From assembly GCA_029945375.1 (NCBI GenBank), contig CM057057.1:2356001-2420000 (forward strand): a DNA stretch of 64,000 nucleotides. Reading direction: 5' to 3'. Source of the stretch: Agaricus subrufescens (taxonomy: Eukaryota > Basidiomycota > Agaricomycetes > Agaricales > Agaricaceae). Both the position numbers and the translations under genes were made by a program. The stretch's first letter is position 1. Each line of letters begins with the position of its first letter. Under the pieces are notes generated by a model. That model was not told the origin of the DNA. It did not search any database and saw only the letters and a program-made list of their open reading frames with translations. This document shows positions 46,200 through 58,075 of this stretch, piece by piece.

Positions 46200-46848
46200 A
46201 TGGACGCGGATTTTGACTTAGCAATGTCGAAGAAAAGTCCGTGCAAGGCTTCTTTTTCTTAAGGATTACTGTTGAACTTCCTTGCCAGTTTCTATCAGTC
46301 CGGTTTTGAAGACGGATACAATCATGGTCGCATGCACGGGCTGATCGAAGGGAAAGCTTTGGGCTGTGAAAAGGGCTATGAAATGTGGGAAGAACTTGCA
46401 TATTATCAAGGTTTCGCGTCGACGTGGCGACACGGTTCCAGCAGCAATGAGTATGTCATTCGACTTCATATTCCACGTCACACTTTCATCTTGCGTCTCA
46501 CTTTATTCTCAAATTTTCCTACACAGTCGTATATTGAGCAATACCAAACGACTGCTCGAGCTAATCCAAGAATTTCCAAAGACCAATCCTTCGACCACTG
46601 ATAATTCTTCTGAACTCGATGTTGAAAAACTAGTCAGTCGTATTCAGTCACGATATCGCGTTCTATGCTCTTCTCTCGGTATGGCACCGAGGTTAAGGAC
46701 TGCCAGCCCGAATCATGGTCGTCAGGTGGCGAGTGAAGATGAAGACTTGGAAGACGATAGCGACAGTTCGGGACATTTGAAGCCCACAGTGTGGTCTGTT
46801 GCGTCTCAACTCGACTCCTCGGTTACGAATCAGGACTTGAGCTATTGA
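46200..46848 (+). pseudogene. Second LTO1-like copy, inverted, with a broken first exon
   Basis: The plus strand carries the same exons as the LTO1 at 13.3-14.0 kb. Exon 1 starts MDADFDLA but lacks about 10 bases relative to the intact copy, which shifts the frame, and the GT of the first donor is gone (TTAAGGAT in place of CTGTATCTGG). From 46287 on the frame is intact: SGFEDGYNHGRMHGLIEGKA, GCEKGYEMWEELAYY, a 15-base in-frame deletion (QTFLL missing), the intron (46450-46527), and the C-terminus ending VTNQDLSY. Either this is a recently inactivated duplicate, or it uses another start; an internal ATG exists within the glycine repeats but would lose part of the domain. About two thirds of the gene is still under little visible decay. 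Confidence 0.65.
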
Positions 46849-47397
46849 CGGATGTCCGAGGGCTGTTTTTTTTTAAATTTGATGCGACCATCACCTCGGT
46901 AAGTGGGAATACTTTCGATCTTCCTTCGTATTTTTTAATAGTTGGGTCCATCCTGAAGTCAGGCTGCGTTTGGTCAAGAAAACGTTTTTCGCCTCTACCT
47001 GGCATCGAATGGCTCATCCGATCACACTGGAGTTGGCCATCCTCATCATAATCATCGCGAGTACGAAGCTGCCTCGGAAACACATTGCTTCTGTCAGTGA
47101 TGGCCTCCTCATCCAAACCGTCCCTCGACATATCTATGGATAAATCTCACTTCATGGTAGCTATGACTGTGAAAAACCCCAATCGACGACCCTCACACTG
47201 ATAGAAAAGCTTTTTAGGCGCATGATTCTATCGGTATCAGTCTCCATATCGACGAGTTCCTGATTTCATTGATATTTCTCCATCCTTCTACTGAGGCGGT
47301 GGTACCAAAAGCCTTGTTCGTGGTTATTCATAAGACAAAAGCTCGCGACGTTATTGTCAGAGGAGTCTTTGACTGGCTACATACGCTCATTATTACC
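46849..47397 (+). promoter_or_regulatory. Upstream region of membrane-protein copy 5
   Basis: Homologous, in inverted orientation, to the regions before copies 1, 3 and 4. It includes the block CGAAGCTGCCTCGGAAACAC (about 47065-47084) and the GTCGAC-type element (47241-47256). No gene is seen. Confidence 0.5.
47241..47256 (+). promoter_or_regulatory. Conserved upstream element, copy 5 (variant)
   Basis: Reads TCTCCATATCGACGAG, 3 changes from the TCTCTATGTCGACAAG form, 142 bp before the ATG at 47398. Preceded by GGTATCAG as in copy 6. Confidence 0.5.
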
Positions 47398-48681
47398 ATG
47401 CCGTTTTCCACTCTTACGAGTCCTATGGCAAACGTCACTAATAATGCCGGGCTACACGAGAACGTCACGGACATACTGCCACTAGGGCCCCTGGATTGCT
47501 TGACAATCCATTGTATCCCGGCCTCTGAGCCTTATACGCCCCAGCCCGGCGAACTTGCTGCAACCATTGCAGCCACCGCGGCAACCCACATTCCTTCCTC
47601 TCAATCTCACGGACCTACCTCGGCCATTTTTATAAACACCAACTCTACCTCTCAATCTCACGGACCTACTTCGGCCATTTCGGTAAACCTCGATTCTACC
47701 TCTCGATCTATCGGGTCTACCTCAACCACCTTCGTAAAGCCCATTCCGCCTCTACGGTCTCCTGCCCAACCTGCCACAACTACGTCACCAAAATCCAGTA
47801 TTGACTCTCAACTTAACGGGCCTCCCGCAGGCGCGTCACCAAACCACGCCGTTGGGATTGGGACTGTCACAGTGACCGTAATGCAGACTAGGTTAGTCAT
47901 TACATGTTTCTGTACTGGGCAGTCCTGAACATTAGGCAGCTTAGCGTCGAGCAGTGGCCCAATACCAAACATAAACTCGATGACGAGTGGTAGCTCACCG
48001 CTAAGCGGTAGCTCAACACCGAGCAGTAGCCTAATGCCAAGCGGTAACTCACCAACAAGCGGTAGTTCGACAATGCGTGGTAGCTCAAAGGCTATTCAGA
48101 CCAAAGCTATTGTCGGAGGGGTCATTGGTGCAACTGTCATGGTCCTTCTAGGGGCAATCATTTTTTGTATCCTGAGGCGCAGACGTCGGTACAAGGCGCC
48201 TCTCTCGGCATCTGCACGAATCTTTACCTCCCTTGGCCTCTCAGGCCAACGCGTACTTCAGTCAGCACCTTTACACGCCGCGGCATGGCCCTTCCTTATA
48301 TTTCCTGCGGCGCAAGATCCTTCCACTTCAAAGGGAATGATCGCCGACAGCACAAGTAGCGTGCTTGCCCGGAAAAACCGAGGAGATGTAGAGCAAGCCG
48401 TAAATCCAACAGAAGGGGAATCTTCAAGCAAAAACGAAGGAAGTCAGCGAGTCACAGATATTCTGGCTCGCTTTGAAGGAGATTTTCGACAACTGTGCAT
48501 ACTAGCACAATCCGGACAACTATCAAATGAGGATCAAATGAGATTGGAGGGAATCAGGCACTTCATGATAAGTACGTTAATGATACCATGCAACCTAGGG
48601 CGCGATCGATGTCCTATGTCTAGGAACCCTTCATCAGGCTCGTCTTTGTCTCCTCCTTCCTATTGCACTCGCGGTGGCTAG
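47398..48681 (+). CDS. Ser/Thr/Pro-rich single-pass membrane protein with PPxY tail, copy 5
   Basis: Two exons (47398-47891, 47940-48681) encode 411 residues. Exon 1 has tandem repeats of about 17 residues (SQSHGPTSAIFINTNST, then SQSHGPTSAISVNLDST) and ends VMQT at the conserved phase 2 intron. Exon 2 continues with SSLMPSGNSPTSGSST, then a transmembrane segment (AIVGGVIGATVMVLLGAIIF) and RRRRRYK. The tail has NEGSQRVTDILARFE, LCILAQSGQLSNEDQMR and the end SPPSYCTRGG. A second ATG at 47428 (MANV) matches the start of copy 4 and may be the real one. It follows the inverted LTO1 relic just as copy 4 follows LTO1 on the other strand. Confidence 0.75.
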
Positions 48682-49523
48682 GCAGTGAACATCAGGATTG
48701 TAACTACTCTTCTGTAAGAGCTGCTTTTTGGACGGTGTAATTCCACATATACTTATATCAGTACAGCTGGTCTCTCTGTTTAGAGTTGCCTCGTATACGG
48801 ACTTGTTCTGCTCGCGATAATTGAATAAGAAGCAGTCAGACAGTTGACGATCACCATGCCCGGTAAACCAGTCGTAGGTTCCGAAGGCTATTAGGTTATG
48901 CAGGATCATGACCGTCTGAGTGTCTGATTCAGGATAATTGCTCTCAGGATCATATAAACACATTGACCAGAGACGCAAACTGGACCTTAGCTACTTCGGA
49001 GGTGGACGATCAACCATCATCATCAGCCTGATCTGCGCACGCCACTATCCGGTATATTAAGAAAATTTTCTCCTCCATTCTGTGTTGAACGTCGAATGCA
49101 ACATTGATCGGTGTTGCCTCCGATCGCCACTGTTGGGGCTAAGCATCCCCACCATGGTCACCGCGAGCCCGGACTGCCTTTGAAACCGACGGTGTCTGTT
49201 CAGAGATCGGCGACCTCAGCAACGAAATTGTCCCTACATTTTTCATAGCAGTAGCTACAATTGTGAAATTACTGGCCGACGACGTTCCTCACTGACAAGA
49301 AATCATTTTGCCTGTGAATCCATCGGTATCAGTATGGTCTCTATGTCGACAAGCTCTTGATCCCACTGGCATTTTTCCGTTCTTCTAGTCGGGCGGTACA
49401 GCCCACTAGGCGGCTTACAAACACACATAAAACAAGAGCCCGCAATCCTAGTACAAAGCGAGGCACTGACTCTGGCACCACACGCTCTTTACTTTCACAC
49501 TCCTTTCTGTTTTGACTAAAACC
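48682..49523 (+). promoter_or_regulatory. Intergenic region and promoter of membrane-protein copy 6
   Basis: The left part is the 3' flank of copy 5. From about 49070 the sequence resembles the upstream regions of the other copies (TGTTGAACGTCGAATGC near 49083). It contains the GTCGAC element (49338-49353). No other gene is seen. Confidence 0.5.
49338..49353 (+). promoter_or_regulatory. Conserved GTCGAC upstream element, copy 6
   Basis: Reads TCTCTATGTCGACAAG, 171 bp before the ATG at 49524, followed by CTCTTGATCCCACTGGCA, which is also shared (in part) with copies 7 and 10. Confidence 0.6.
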
Positions 49524-50586
49524 ATGGCAGATGTCGTCGCAGATGCTGGCAATGGCCTGGCCACCTTGCTAGATCCAGTATTGCATCCTCAGCCTGGTCC
49601 TGGGGGGCCTACCACCACCTCATCGCCAGGCCCCAGCAACGATTCTCAGCCTGATCAACCTGACACAACCTCGTCGCCGAGCCCACTCAGCAATATTGAG
49701 TCTACTCCAACCACGTCTTCAAAATCTGCCGTTAACACAGGGTCTGCCTCAGAAACCACGAGCCAAATCAGGTTCGTCCTTTGATATTTTTGTTTCTGAA
49801 GAAGAGAATCTCTGAATATTGCGCAGCTTGACGCCAAGCAGTGGGACATCACTGGAGCTCAAGCCAACACCGAGCCCTAGCCCGACGCCTAATAGTATTT
49901 CAACACCCAGCAGCAACACAATACCGAGAAGTAGCTCAATATCTATTGGTGGCCCAACGCCGAGCGACAACTCAATGACGAACAACAGCCTCTCTCCAAA
50001 CGCTAGCTCAACTGACGCTCGAACTGAAGTTGCTGTCAAAGCCGCTGTTGGAGTCACCGGTTCAGCTATCATTATTATCCTGGGACTGATCGTCCTCTGC
50101 ATTCTGAGACGCCGGCGTCGCCATAAGGCTACTCGTTCAGCGCCCTCTCACGAAGCCCGTAATGCCCTGTACCAAAACCTGTCTCAGTCAATACAATTTT
50201 CTCCCCAACCCCGGCCTTTTCGTGGCTCTCCTGTGGCAGAAACTTCCCCTTCTAAGGGAACTACTCCTATTCGCGCACAAAACCCACCTATGCCCAACAA
50301 ACAGAGAAATATCGAACAAGCTGTAGATTCCCATAGGGACCCTGTACCTACTGAAGGGAGTTTATCGAGCAATGACGATGAAGACAGAGATTTCGGGGAT
50401 ACTCTTCATCTCCTGCAATCGTTGACGAGCCAAATCGAGAGGGATGCTCAGGAGTTACGAGCGATAACACAGCCTGGGCAACTTTCAACTGAAGATTGCT
50501 TGAGGCTAGATGAGATCAGGCGTGCTAATAACTTAACCGCGTTAAGCTCATCTCTCCCTCCCCCCTATTCTACGTATGTTAGCTAA
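49524..50586 (+). CDS. Ser/Thr/Pro-rich single-pass membrane protein with PPxY tail, copy 6
   Basis: Two exons (49524-49771, 49827-50586) encode 335 residues. Exon 1 begins MADVVADAGNGLATLLD and is Pro/Thr/Ser-rich, ending TTSQI at the conserved phase 2 intron. Exon 2 has SPSPTPNSISTPSSN, then a transmembrane segment (AVGVTGSAIIIILGLIVLCI) and RRRRRHK. The tail includes SSNDDEDRDFGDTLHLLQ, LRAITQPGQLSTEDCLRLDE and the end SLPPPYSTYVS with a PPPY motif. Intact. Start supported by ACCATGGC context and by similarity to the MANV/MASV starts of other copies. Confidence 0.77.
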
Positions 50587-50974
50587 TGGATAAACATTTT
50601 TATGGCGGTATATACTGGTCTGCAAAGACTTAACTGGTGCGAAAGCACATTAGGTGCAGGACAATCAATCAATCAACAACATTACTAACTCGATCTAGGC
50701 ATGCCGCTACCAGCTAAAGTCGAAAGTCGCTAACGCATGAGCGATCACACTAAGATCATGACCCGTAAAATAGACTAATACGAATGTCGCTTTTCAAGAT
50801 AATAAAAGAAATAAGAAATCGACTATTTTTTCGCCCTTTCACCATCTCAATCTTCATACTTGAGTATCCGTATATATGGTGGAAGGCCGCACGAAAAAAT
50901 GAGTACGGTTGGAGTTCTTGAGAATACGACTCTGTGTCTGTTTGTTCCCTTCCGGGTGCCGGGTGTGGAATGGG

Positions 50975-51012
50975 AATACTATTTTTGGTATCCACTGGCC
51001 AAAAATAGTATT
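50975..51012. repeat. Perfect 14-bp inverted repeat (hairpin)
   Basis: AATACTATTTTTGG (50975-50988), a 10-base loop, then CCAAAAATAGTATT (50999-51012). It is symmetrical and AT-rich. It could be a stem-loop or the core of a tiny terminal-inverted-repeat element, but no target-site duplication is obvious. Confidence 0.6.
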
Positions 51013-52038
51013 GTTCTTTTCTCCCTTCGATAACCTTTAGTGCCTACGGAACGCTCACCGTTTTTGGAGTTTTTTCCCCTAAACAACCCTATTCCATACT
51101 TTCCCCAAGATGGATGGCACAGGTAGGCTATGGATCGTGCATGCTGGCGACCTGATTGATGATGAAAGCCTTGATCAGGAAGGAAGAATCCGGGGTTTGA
51201 GATGGACAGAGGGGGAGAAAGTCAAAACAGACGAGTATCAAGGGCGCGAGTCCCAAAAGACGTGAGTCCCAGGTGAATCCTGTGTTGGCTCTTCGGATAA
51301 TCACTTAGCTATCATCCGACTGGCGACTAATCATGATGACTTGGTGGGTCACTCGGTTCAGGTTCAACCGGAGGAGGTTTGAGGTTAGGGCTGGGCGCTG
51401 AGCGATTAGAGTTGGTGACGTAGTACATCCCTTGAGTTAGACACAATTTAGTTTAAGACTTTGAGTCACAGTGAGGTATGTGGGAAGCTCTCGACAGTTG
51501 AGGCTTAGTGTGCAACTAGTATGTGACACAGCTGGCTGTGCTGCGTGCTGTGTCACCAAACACATATTTCGACAAGATACACAGTAGGCTTTGATCCGCT
51601 CTGGCAGCACATATTGATATAATTTTCTAATATTGTGAGAAAGTTGCGGACATCTGACGGTTGAACGACATTGGCGACTGTTTGACTGGTGGCGACTTCG
51701 CTGTTGTTTTGTTATAACACCGCTATCTAAATTTGGTAAGACCAACGAGGCAGCACGAATAACTCCACCATCACCCAGAAAAAAATCCTTGGTTGATGTG
51801 TTACATGACTGACAACTTCTAGTTAGTTTTGACAGTTCTCTTGATGGCACGGCGCCGAACCCTTACTCGCCTGAACCGACAACAATGTGTATTTTCTCTT
51901 TGGTAGCTTCTTAACTGGAATTCCTCTTCTACATTTTTCACCACTGTAGGCTCATATATCTGCGATCGCCACTGTGAAGACACCAATAGACAATCTTTTT
52001 ACCCTACGGAGAACCTACGATAATAACAGATCAGCATA

Positions 52039-52055
52039 GCTCCAATGTCGATCAG
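52039..52055 (+). promoter_or_regulatory. Conserved upstream element, copy 7 (variant)
   Basis: Contains TCCAATGTCGATCAG, a variant of the family element, about 243 bp before the ATG at 52298, followed by TTTTTGATCCTTCACTG, which resembles the flank in copies 6 and 10. Confidence 0.5.
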
Positions 52056-52297
52056 TTTTTGATCCTTCACTGACAGTTATCGCCATTTTGACATCCTTCT
52101 GACCAGACAATGAAACCGCCAAGCCCGAGCTTGAAAGGTTCTCATGCAGGGGCTGGCGTTGCAAGATAAAAATTCTTCGAATATAAATGTACACGCTCCT
52201 TGCTCTGGCGCACTCGTTTGCCCTGCCAATCTTTCTTCAATCTCTCTCGAGATTAATCACCGAACTAGTTTGGTCCTCTCCAGTCACGACAAAAATT

Positions 52298-53899
52298 ATG
52301 GGTGCTTTAGTAGATGTCAGTCTATCAGAATTTGTGAGAGGAGCGCATCGGGAGTGCTTTCGTGACAAGGAAAGGGTAGAACTGACACCGCATACTCTCT
52401 CTGAAAGTGAGTTGAGGCGATTATCTTCCGTATTGGCTCTATGAATTCTTAGCTTCGTTCTTCATAATCAAGGTAATTTTTGAATTATATTTGGTCCTCG
52501 CAGCTCTGACGAAATCTCCCGGTATAGGAATCCAATCAAACACAGTAGTCTCGACTATCATTTCTGGAGTTTGGAAACGCCTCTTTGGTGCAAGGTAGGC
52601 TGGTTTTCTTGCCTCATTTTGATTATAGTGTGTAATGTGATTTATGCTCTCCCGCATAGTGCTCTAGGTTCAACAACTGTTCCAGACCCCGATTCTTGGG
52701 GTACACCTTCTATTCAGTGTCCTTCAGCGGTAATGCAATCAACACTTATCCATGCGTCATCACTTCATCTCCGGCATTCTAGGACTCTGCCACCAGTTTG
52801 GCCCGCAACCAGGTGCAAGATAGCCATGGGTAGGTCAACCTATCTGATTAATTTATCTACCTGATACGACCTGGAAATTCACTTTTGTAGCGTCGATACG
52901 TTCCAAGCCCGCGCAACTCCTACAGATGGGCATTCTCATGCATCGACCATTTCTGAAGCTCCGACTTCAACAGGCATCCTCACATTGGAGACTATCACAA
53001 CCACCAAACCGATCATTTTGGGCAAGCGGGCTCCTGCATCGGATACAGTGTCCACCACGAGTAGTATTACGGAACCTCATTGGGGAGCGCCTTGGTTTGG
53101 CTCAGCATGGTCTGGTTCACCGCAACGGACTGGCCCACCTCCTTGGTTTCAGTCACCACCGGGCACTAGCACTACTAACCCAGCAAGTACTACACCCCTA
53201 GCAGGTACCAGTTCACAGTCAAGTAGTAGCCTGCCTCCGAGCCCCAGCCTACCGCAGAGCAGCGGTTCAAATGCTAGTAAGACAAACGCCATCGTCGGAG
53301 GGGTCGCTGGTGCTTCAGTCTTTACCGTCTTTGCGATGGTACTGATTGTCTTCTGGATTATGAGAAGGAAGCGTCGCCTGTACATAGCTTCCATTTTGAC
53401 ATCTCGTGAAGCTCCTTTCTCTCCTGATATCCCAGGCCCGCAGATGGCGCAATTTACTACTGCGCCTGCGCCTTTCCTTGGCTTTTCTGGGTTGCAAAAC
53501 CGTCCCTCCCCAGAGAGAATAATTCCTAGTCACACAAGAGGCATACTTGCTCAGAAAAACAGAGGAGATATTGAGCAAGGCGTAAATCCTTTCGAAAGCC
53601 CTGTTTCTGCTGGGCGGAGTTCTCCAATCAATAACGACGAGGGCCGGCAAGATGAAGATGCTTTAGCTCGTTTACAAGAATACACAAGCCAATTTGAGGG
53701 AGAGCTTCAGCGATTATCCAGGCTGGCAAAATCCGGGCAACTGTCAACCGAAGATCGCATTAGGCTAGATGGGATCAGAGGTACCACTGGCTTGACAATA
53801 CCGTGCAGCCCAAGGCGAAACCGGTCTTCTAGTGTAGGCAGTGTCTCCTCAGACTCGTCTTCTTCAATTCCACCTTCCTATTGCACTCAAGACAATTAG
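52298..53899 (+). CDS. Ser/Thr/Pro-rich single-pass membrane protein with PPxY tail, copy 7
   Basis: Four exons (52298-52406, 52504-52594, 52660-52812, 52891-53899) give 453 residues with consistent phases. Exon 1 (MGALVDVSLSEFVRGAHREC) resembles exon 1 of copies 8-10, and exon 2 is 91 nt, the same as in copy 10. Exon 3 ends at the phase 2 site used by copies 1 and 3-6. The ectodomain (WGAPWFGSAWSGSP and SSQSSSSLPPSPSLP) is Trp/Pro/Ser-rich, unlike the others. A transmembrane segment (AIVGGVAGASVFTVFAMVLI) and RRKRRLY follow. The tail has RQDEDALARLQEYTSQFE, LSRLAKSGQLSTEDRIRLD and a C-terminal PPSYCTQDN. Confidence 0.75.
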
Positions 53900-55315
53900 T
53901 TAGTAAACATCTTATGATCGTGTATAGTGGTCTGCAAGAATGTGGCCTCCAAAATGTGTACTGTATTAAATACTTACTTTGTATATCTGCTCTACCTTTT
54001 CAAACTTGCTTCGACAATCTCAAACTCCACAAACACATCGCGAGCTCTAAAATCCATTGACCCTTCCAAAATTATGGTCGTTGATAGGGATTAACGATTT
54101 TTAGGATCGTATAGATATATCGACTGAGGACATCAAACTCGACCGAGGGTGGATGATAATTATCATTGACTCAATCTGGTCCTGCCATCTGTGCCGCCGT
54201 TCAAGTCCAGGTTCGGCGAAGCCTTATGAATGTCAGGTACCAAGACTCAAGAGATGTTATATCACTGATTGAGACTCATTGAACAGTCTCCGGGCTCCAG
54301 AACAGGATGGATAATAGGAGATGTAAGAGGGTGAGGAGCAAACGGTGCGGAGATTATTTTGACGAGAGTAGAAATGAGGCTGCACAAGCTCGAGACAATA
54401 TCAGCCAGAAGAAGGGTCTAGAGGGCGACAATGCGAAGGAGATCCAGGCTGGATTCTGAATATCACATCCTAGTATAGCGACACCCTTGTGTATGGAAGC
54501 GAGAATCTGGAACTGCTGAAAACAAAAAGAGAACTTGACATGCTTCCGTTTGCGTACTAAAGTGAAAAAACACCTTTCGCAACAGGGGACCAATCATCAA
54601 TTATCCTCCATTTCCACATGTCATGCAACGGATAGCACCAAGGTTGAACGTAAAGTAACTGCGGCTTTATAGAAGGCGAGCACAGTGGTTTTCGTTAAGT
54701 TTTTGGATTTTCCCTCGCCTTCGATGCGATGTGAATTTTTCGTTATCATGGGATTCGAGTGAGGATTGTGTTGACGGAATGTGAGTCCGGTATGGTGGTG
54801 AATGATCAGTTGCTTCGGCCGTGGCCGATCCGTCGTCGGCCGACCCTAGATACCGAACACCCCAACATCGGACCAGAAATAATTTCCCTCCTCAGTCACC
54901 TTTCTTTTCCCCTACTTTCTTTTCACAACATCTTCTGAGAGTGCTTTTTTGATACCAGGGAACCGAAGTGCTCGAGCAACTGAGGTGTTATTGCTCCTCG
55001 AAACAGTCTCCATCACCCCTGATAAACCCCATATCAAAACTATCATTCCCGCGCTCCATGAAGGCATCGTTCTCTATTGAAATTTCTTCTTTCCAAGCAT
55101 GCTATCATGAACAACAACCATACAACAATACTTCTGTCTCCAATACTAAACATGTGTGGACAACGCTCCCGGTCTCAATTGCCAGTTTTTCCAGTTCTCT
55201 AGGTTACTGCGTCAACATCGCGTGTCGCGCACCATCATTTCATGAGTCTGAAGGTGCTTCCGCTTGATATACTCAATCGATGAAGTTGTACATTGACACT
55301 CTTTCACAGTTCAGG
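53900..55315. other. Intergenic region between copies 7 and 8, left part
   Basis: About 1.4 kb. A 99-codon open frame at 54968-55267 has no recognised domain and no splice support. Nothing else is seen. Confidence 0.4.
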
Positions 55316-55994
55316 GCATGCAGCAGCGTTCGAGCAGGCCACTCCAGCTGGTGTAGACGACCTTCAGACTGTTAGGAAAACTTATTACCCACGAGGCTAT
55401 CAGTATCGGTAGGAAGGGTCTCATGCATGTTGTTTCAAACGTGAACACACAGATGGACCCCGTGCGCATCATCACAATTGCTATTACTCAACCATTTCTT
55501 TATCAGTAATTACGGGCGCTCGTCGTGTTTCTATAAGGATGCCTTCCCTAGCCCATAATCTCTGTAGGGTCAACGCCAGAAGTAGACACTGGCCAAGTGT
55601 ATCGGGCGACTGGTGGCGTTCTAACCTAACCTTAAATCATGCGGTAAGAAATCACAAAGTAGTGTCCTCAATGTTTCGACATCCATGGCACCCCGAGTAG
55701 ATTATTTTTCTTAGGATACCATCACTATCAGCCAAATCTCTATGTCGACAAGATCCTTATTGGCACAGTTACATCGTTTTATCGTCCTTCTCATCAGACG
55801 ATGATATCCTGCAAGACCCAGTCGCAAATATAAAGAGTCGAAGGATGGGGATATTGTTGCAAAGAAAGTCTGTCACTCCGAACACCTACACTACTCACTT
55901 TCATTCCCTTTTCCCTTCCGACTTGTTTGAGTATCTTCGGACACTTTGTCAACACTCGTAAAAAACATACGGGAACTATTTCACTCCGAGCTAT
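55316..55994 (+). repeat. First unit of a 2-kb tandem duplication: upstream half
   Basis: Positions 55316-55510 match 57376-57560, and 55700-55850 match 57760-57930 almost base for base. The second pair contains the GTCGAC element and a TATA box (AAATATAAAGAGTCG, about 55827). Downstream the homology continues through copies 8 and 9. A short frame in the first pair (starting near 55320 and 57393) is conserved for some 30 codons, with ATP and TYYPR in both, then broken in the first copy. Confidence 0.7.
55737..55752 (+). promoter_or_regulatory. Conserved GTCGAC upstream element, copy 8
   Basis: Reads TCTCTATGTCGACAAG, identical to copies 1 and 6, about 255 bp before the expected (lost) start codon. 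Confidence 0.55.
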
Positions 55995-57197
55995 ATAGAA
56001 CAAGACATAGACGCTAGCATTGTCGGCCAGTCATATTTTCCGAGAGAGGCATACCCAAAGCGTACCGGCGACAAGACAGTTGTGGAATCAAGAGCGTATA
56101 ACCCTTCCGAAGGTTAGTTGCAGTGGTCCCTTTCTACTGGTCCCTTGCGTACTTGGCTCCTTGCTTCTATAGCCTAGTTGGTCGTGACTGTTCTCACGGA
56201 AACGGAGATGGTAACCAATTTTGAGGCCCGGAAGCACGGGCCTGACGGAAGGCAAGCTGATTTTTCAATCCATTGGAAAGTGTGTAAATTGATTCGTACT
56301 GCAAGTAGTTTACTGATGCCCCTCACCCACTCAAGCTCCTCGCTCACCCCCTCGCTCACCCCCCTCCCCGACAGATCTACCACCTTTGTCTTCGCCGGCA
56401 CCTTACTCAGTCGACCAACCAGCACCCACACTAGCACCCTCCCCAGTGACCCATCCAGCACCCACACCAGCACCCTCCCCAGTGACCCATCCGGCACCCT
56501 CTTCCCCTCCCACACCAGTACTCACACCAACACCATCTTACCACCGAGTACTAGCTTGTCACTGATTGGTGGCTCAAGTACTAGTAATCAAACAAGGATC
56601 ATTGCCGGAGTCATCACTTCTGTAACTGTCACTATCATCCTAGGCTTGATCGTTTTCTGTGTGCTGAGACGCAAATGTCGCGACAGGTTCACCCGCTCTG
56701 TGTCCAATTATGGAGGCCTTACCTCCTCTGATGTCATAAGCCAACGCATGCCCCAGCCAACGCGATCATCCACCACGCCTCAACCTTTCCTTGACTTTCC
56801 TGCGATGCAAGATAGCTCTCAGTCCAAGGGAATAGACACTGACCACGCAAGAGGCTCCTTTACACGAAAAAACCAGGCAGATATCGAGCAAGTGGTAGAC
56901 CCTTTCAGGGACCTCATACTTGCCGAAGACAATCCATCAAGCAATGTCAATGAAGACCAGAGACTCAGAGATACTCTAGATCGCCTACAAGCATTGGCGG
57001 GTCGGTTTGAAAGAGAAATGTCGCAGTTGGGTGCCCTGACACGACCCAGACAGGCTTCCACTGAAGGTTTCCCAGTGCTGGAGGAGACAAGGAACATCAC
57101 TGATCCGATGATACCATGTGATTCAAGTCACAATATAGCAAGGGGCCCTTCAGTAGGATCGGCCTCTTCTCCTCCTTCTTATCACTCTCTTTGTTAG
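55995..57197 (+). CDS. Ser/Thr/Pro-rich membrane protein with PPxY tail, copy 8 (start codon doubtful)
   Basis: A long exon gives an open frame from ATG 56208 to 57197 (329 residues), with repeats of the type STHTSTLPSDPS, a transmembrane segment (VITSVTVTIILGLIVFCVL), RRKCRDR, a tail with NVNEDQRLRDTLDRLQ, and a C-terminal SPPSYHSLC. However, exon 1 known from copy 9 (MDANIVDRPYFLREAY) is present upstream at 55995-56112 with both its ATG codons changed to ATA (55995-55997 and 56007-56009). The donor of the following exon is GCAAGC where copy 9 has GTAAGC, and the next acceptor AG is changed to AA. Either transcription starts inside, or this copy is decaying. Confidence 0.55.
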
Positions 57198-58075
57198 TAG
57201 CTAGGCAGTAAACACCTGACAATACCTATTACCACTGAGAGCTCGACTTTCTCAAAGTGTAGTGTAACACGACTCGTTACACCCGTCCAACCTGTTGTAG
57301 GTTAAACAAAAATCAGAGTTATGAATGGACAACGGGAGGGCAGATGAAGAGATAATATCTGTGTTCAGGCATCACTCTTTCATAGTTCAGTGCGTGCAGC
57401 AGCGTCTGACCAGGCCACTCCAGTTGGTGAAGACGACCTTCGGACCGCTGGGGAAACTTATTACCCACGAAGCTATCAGTATCAGTTGGGAGGGTCTCAT
57501 GTGTGCTGTACCAAACAGATGGACTTTGCGCGGACCATCACCACTGCTGACCCTTTCTTTATCAGTACTTACAGACGCTTGTCGTTCTTCACAACTCTAT
57601 AAAGATACCCTCCATAACTCATACTCTCTGTAGGATCAACGCCAGAAGCAGACAATAGCCGCGTGTACCAGCGACTGGCAGCGTTCTAACCTAACCTCCG
57701 GGATATTCCACTCCTCAACTCAAGCGGTCAGAACTCACATAGCAGTGTCCTCAGTGTTCCTACATCCCTGGCATTCTGAGCAGATTGTTTTTCTTAGGAT
57801 ACCATCACTATCAGCCAAATCTCTACGTCGACAAGATCCTTATTGGCATAGTTACATCACCGTATCATCCTTCTCATCAGACGATGATATCCTGCAAAAC
57901 CCAGTCGCAGATATAAAGAGTCGAGAGATCGGGATGTTATTGTGAAGAAAGTCTGTCATTCTGACTACTTACACTACTCACTTCCATACCCTTTTCCTTT
58001 CTGACTTGTCTGAGTATCTTCAGACACATCACTGATACTTGTAAAGAACATACGGGAACTCTTTCACTTTGAGAT
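57198..58075 (+). repeat. Second unit of the 2-kb tandem duplication: upstream half
   Basis: Copy of 55316-55994 in front of membrane-protein copy 9, with a 70-bp block (57305-57375) that recurs once more at 59498-59570. It contains the element at 57820-57835 and a TATA box near 57910. The frame at 57390-57602 (AASDQATPVGEDD) is better preserved than its partner. Confidence 0.65.
57820..57835 (+). promoter_or_regulatory. Conserved GTCGAC upstream element, copy 9
   Basis: Reads TCTCTACGTCGACAAG, about 240-255 bp before the two ATG codons of copy 9. Confidence 0.55.

Larger units (their letters stand above)
50587..52297. other. 1.7-kb gap between membrane-protein copies 6 and 7
   Basis: No gene is recognised. 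A perfect 14-bp inverted repeat lies at 50975-51012. A 137-codon minus-strand open frame (51850-51437) has no family features. The right end is the promoter of copy 7, with the element at 52039-52055 and a TATA-like GAATATAAATG near 52177. Confidence 0.45.

Noticed and set aside
51437..51850. 137-codon minus-strand open frame, Cys/Ser-rich
   Set aside because: No signal peptide, no domain, no splice support, and it sits in a repeat-like gap; probably chance.
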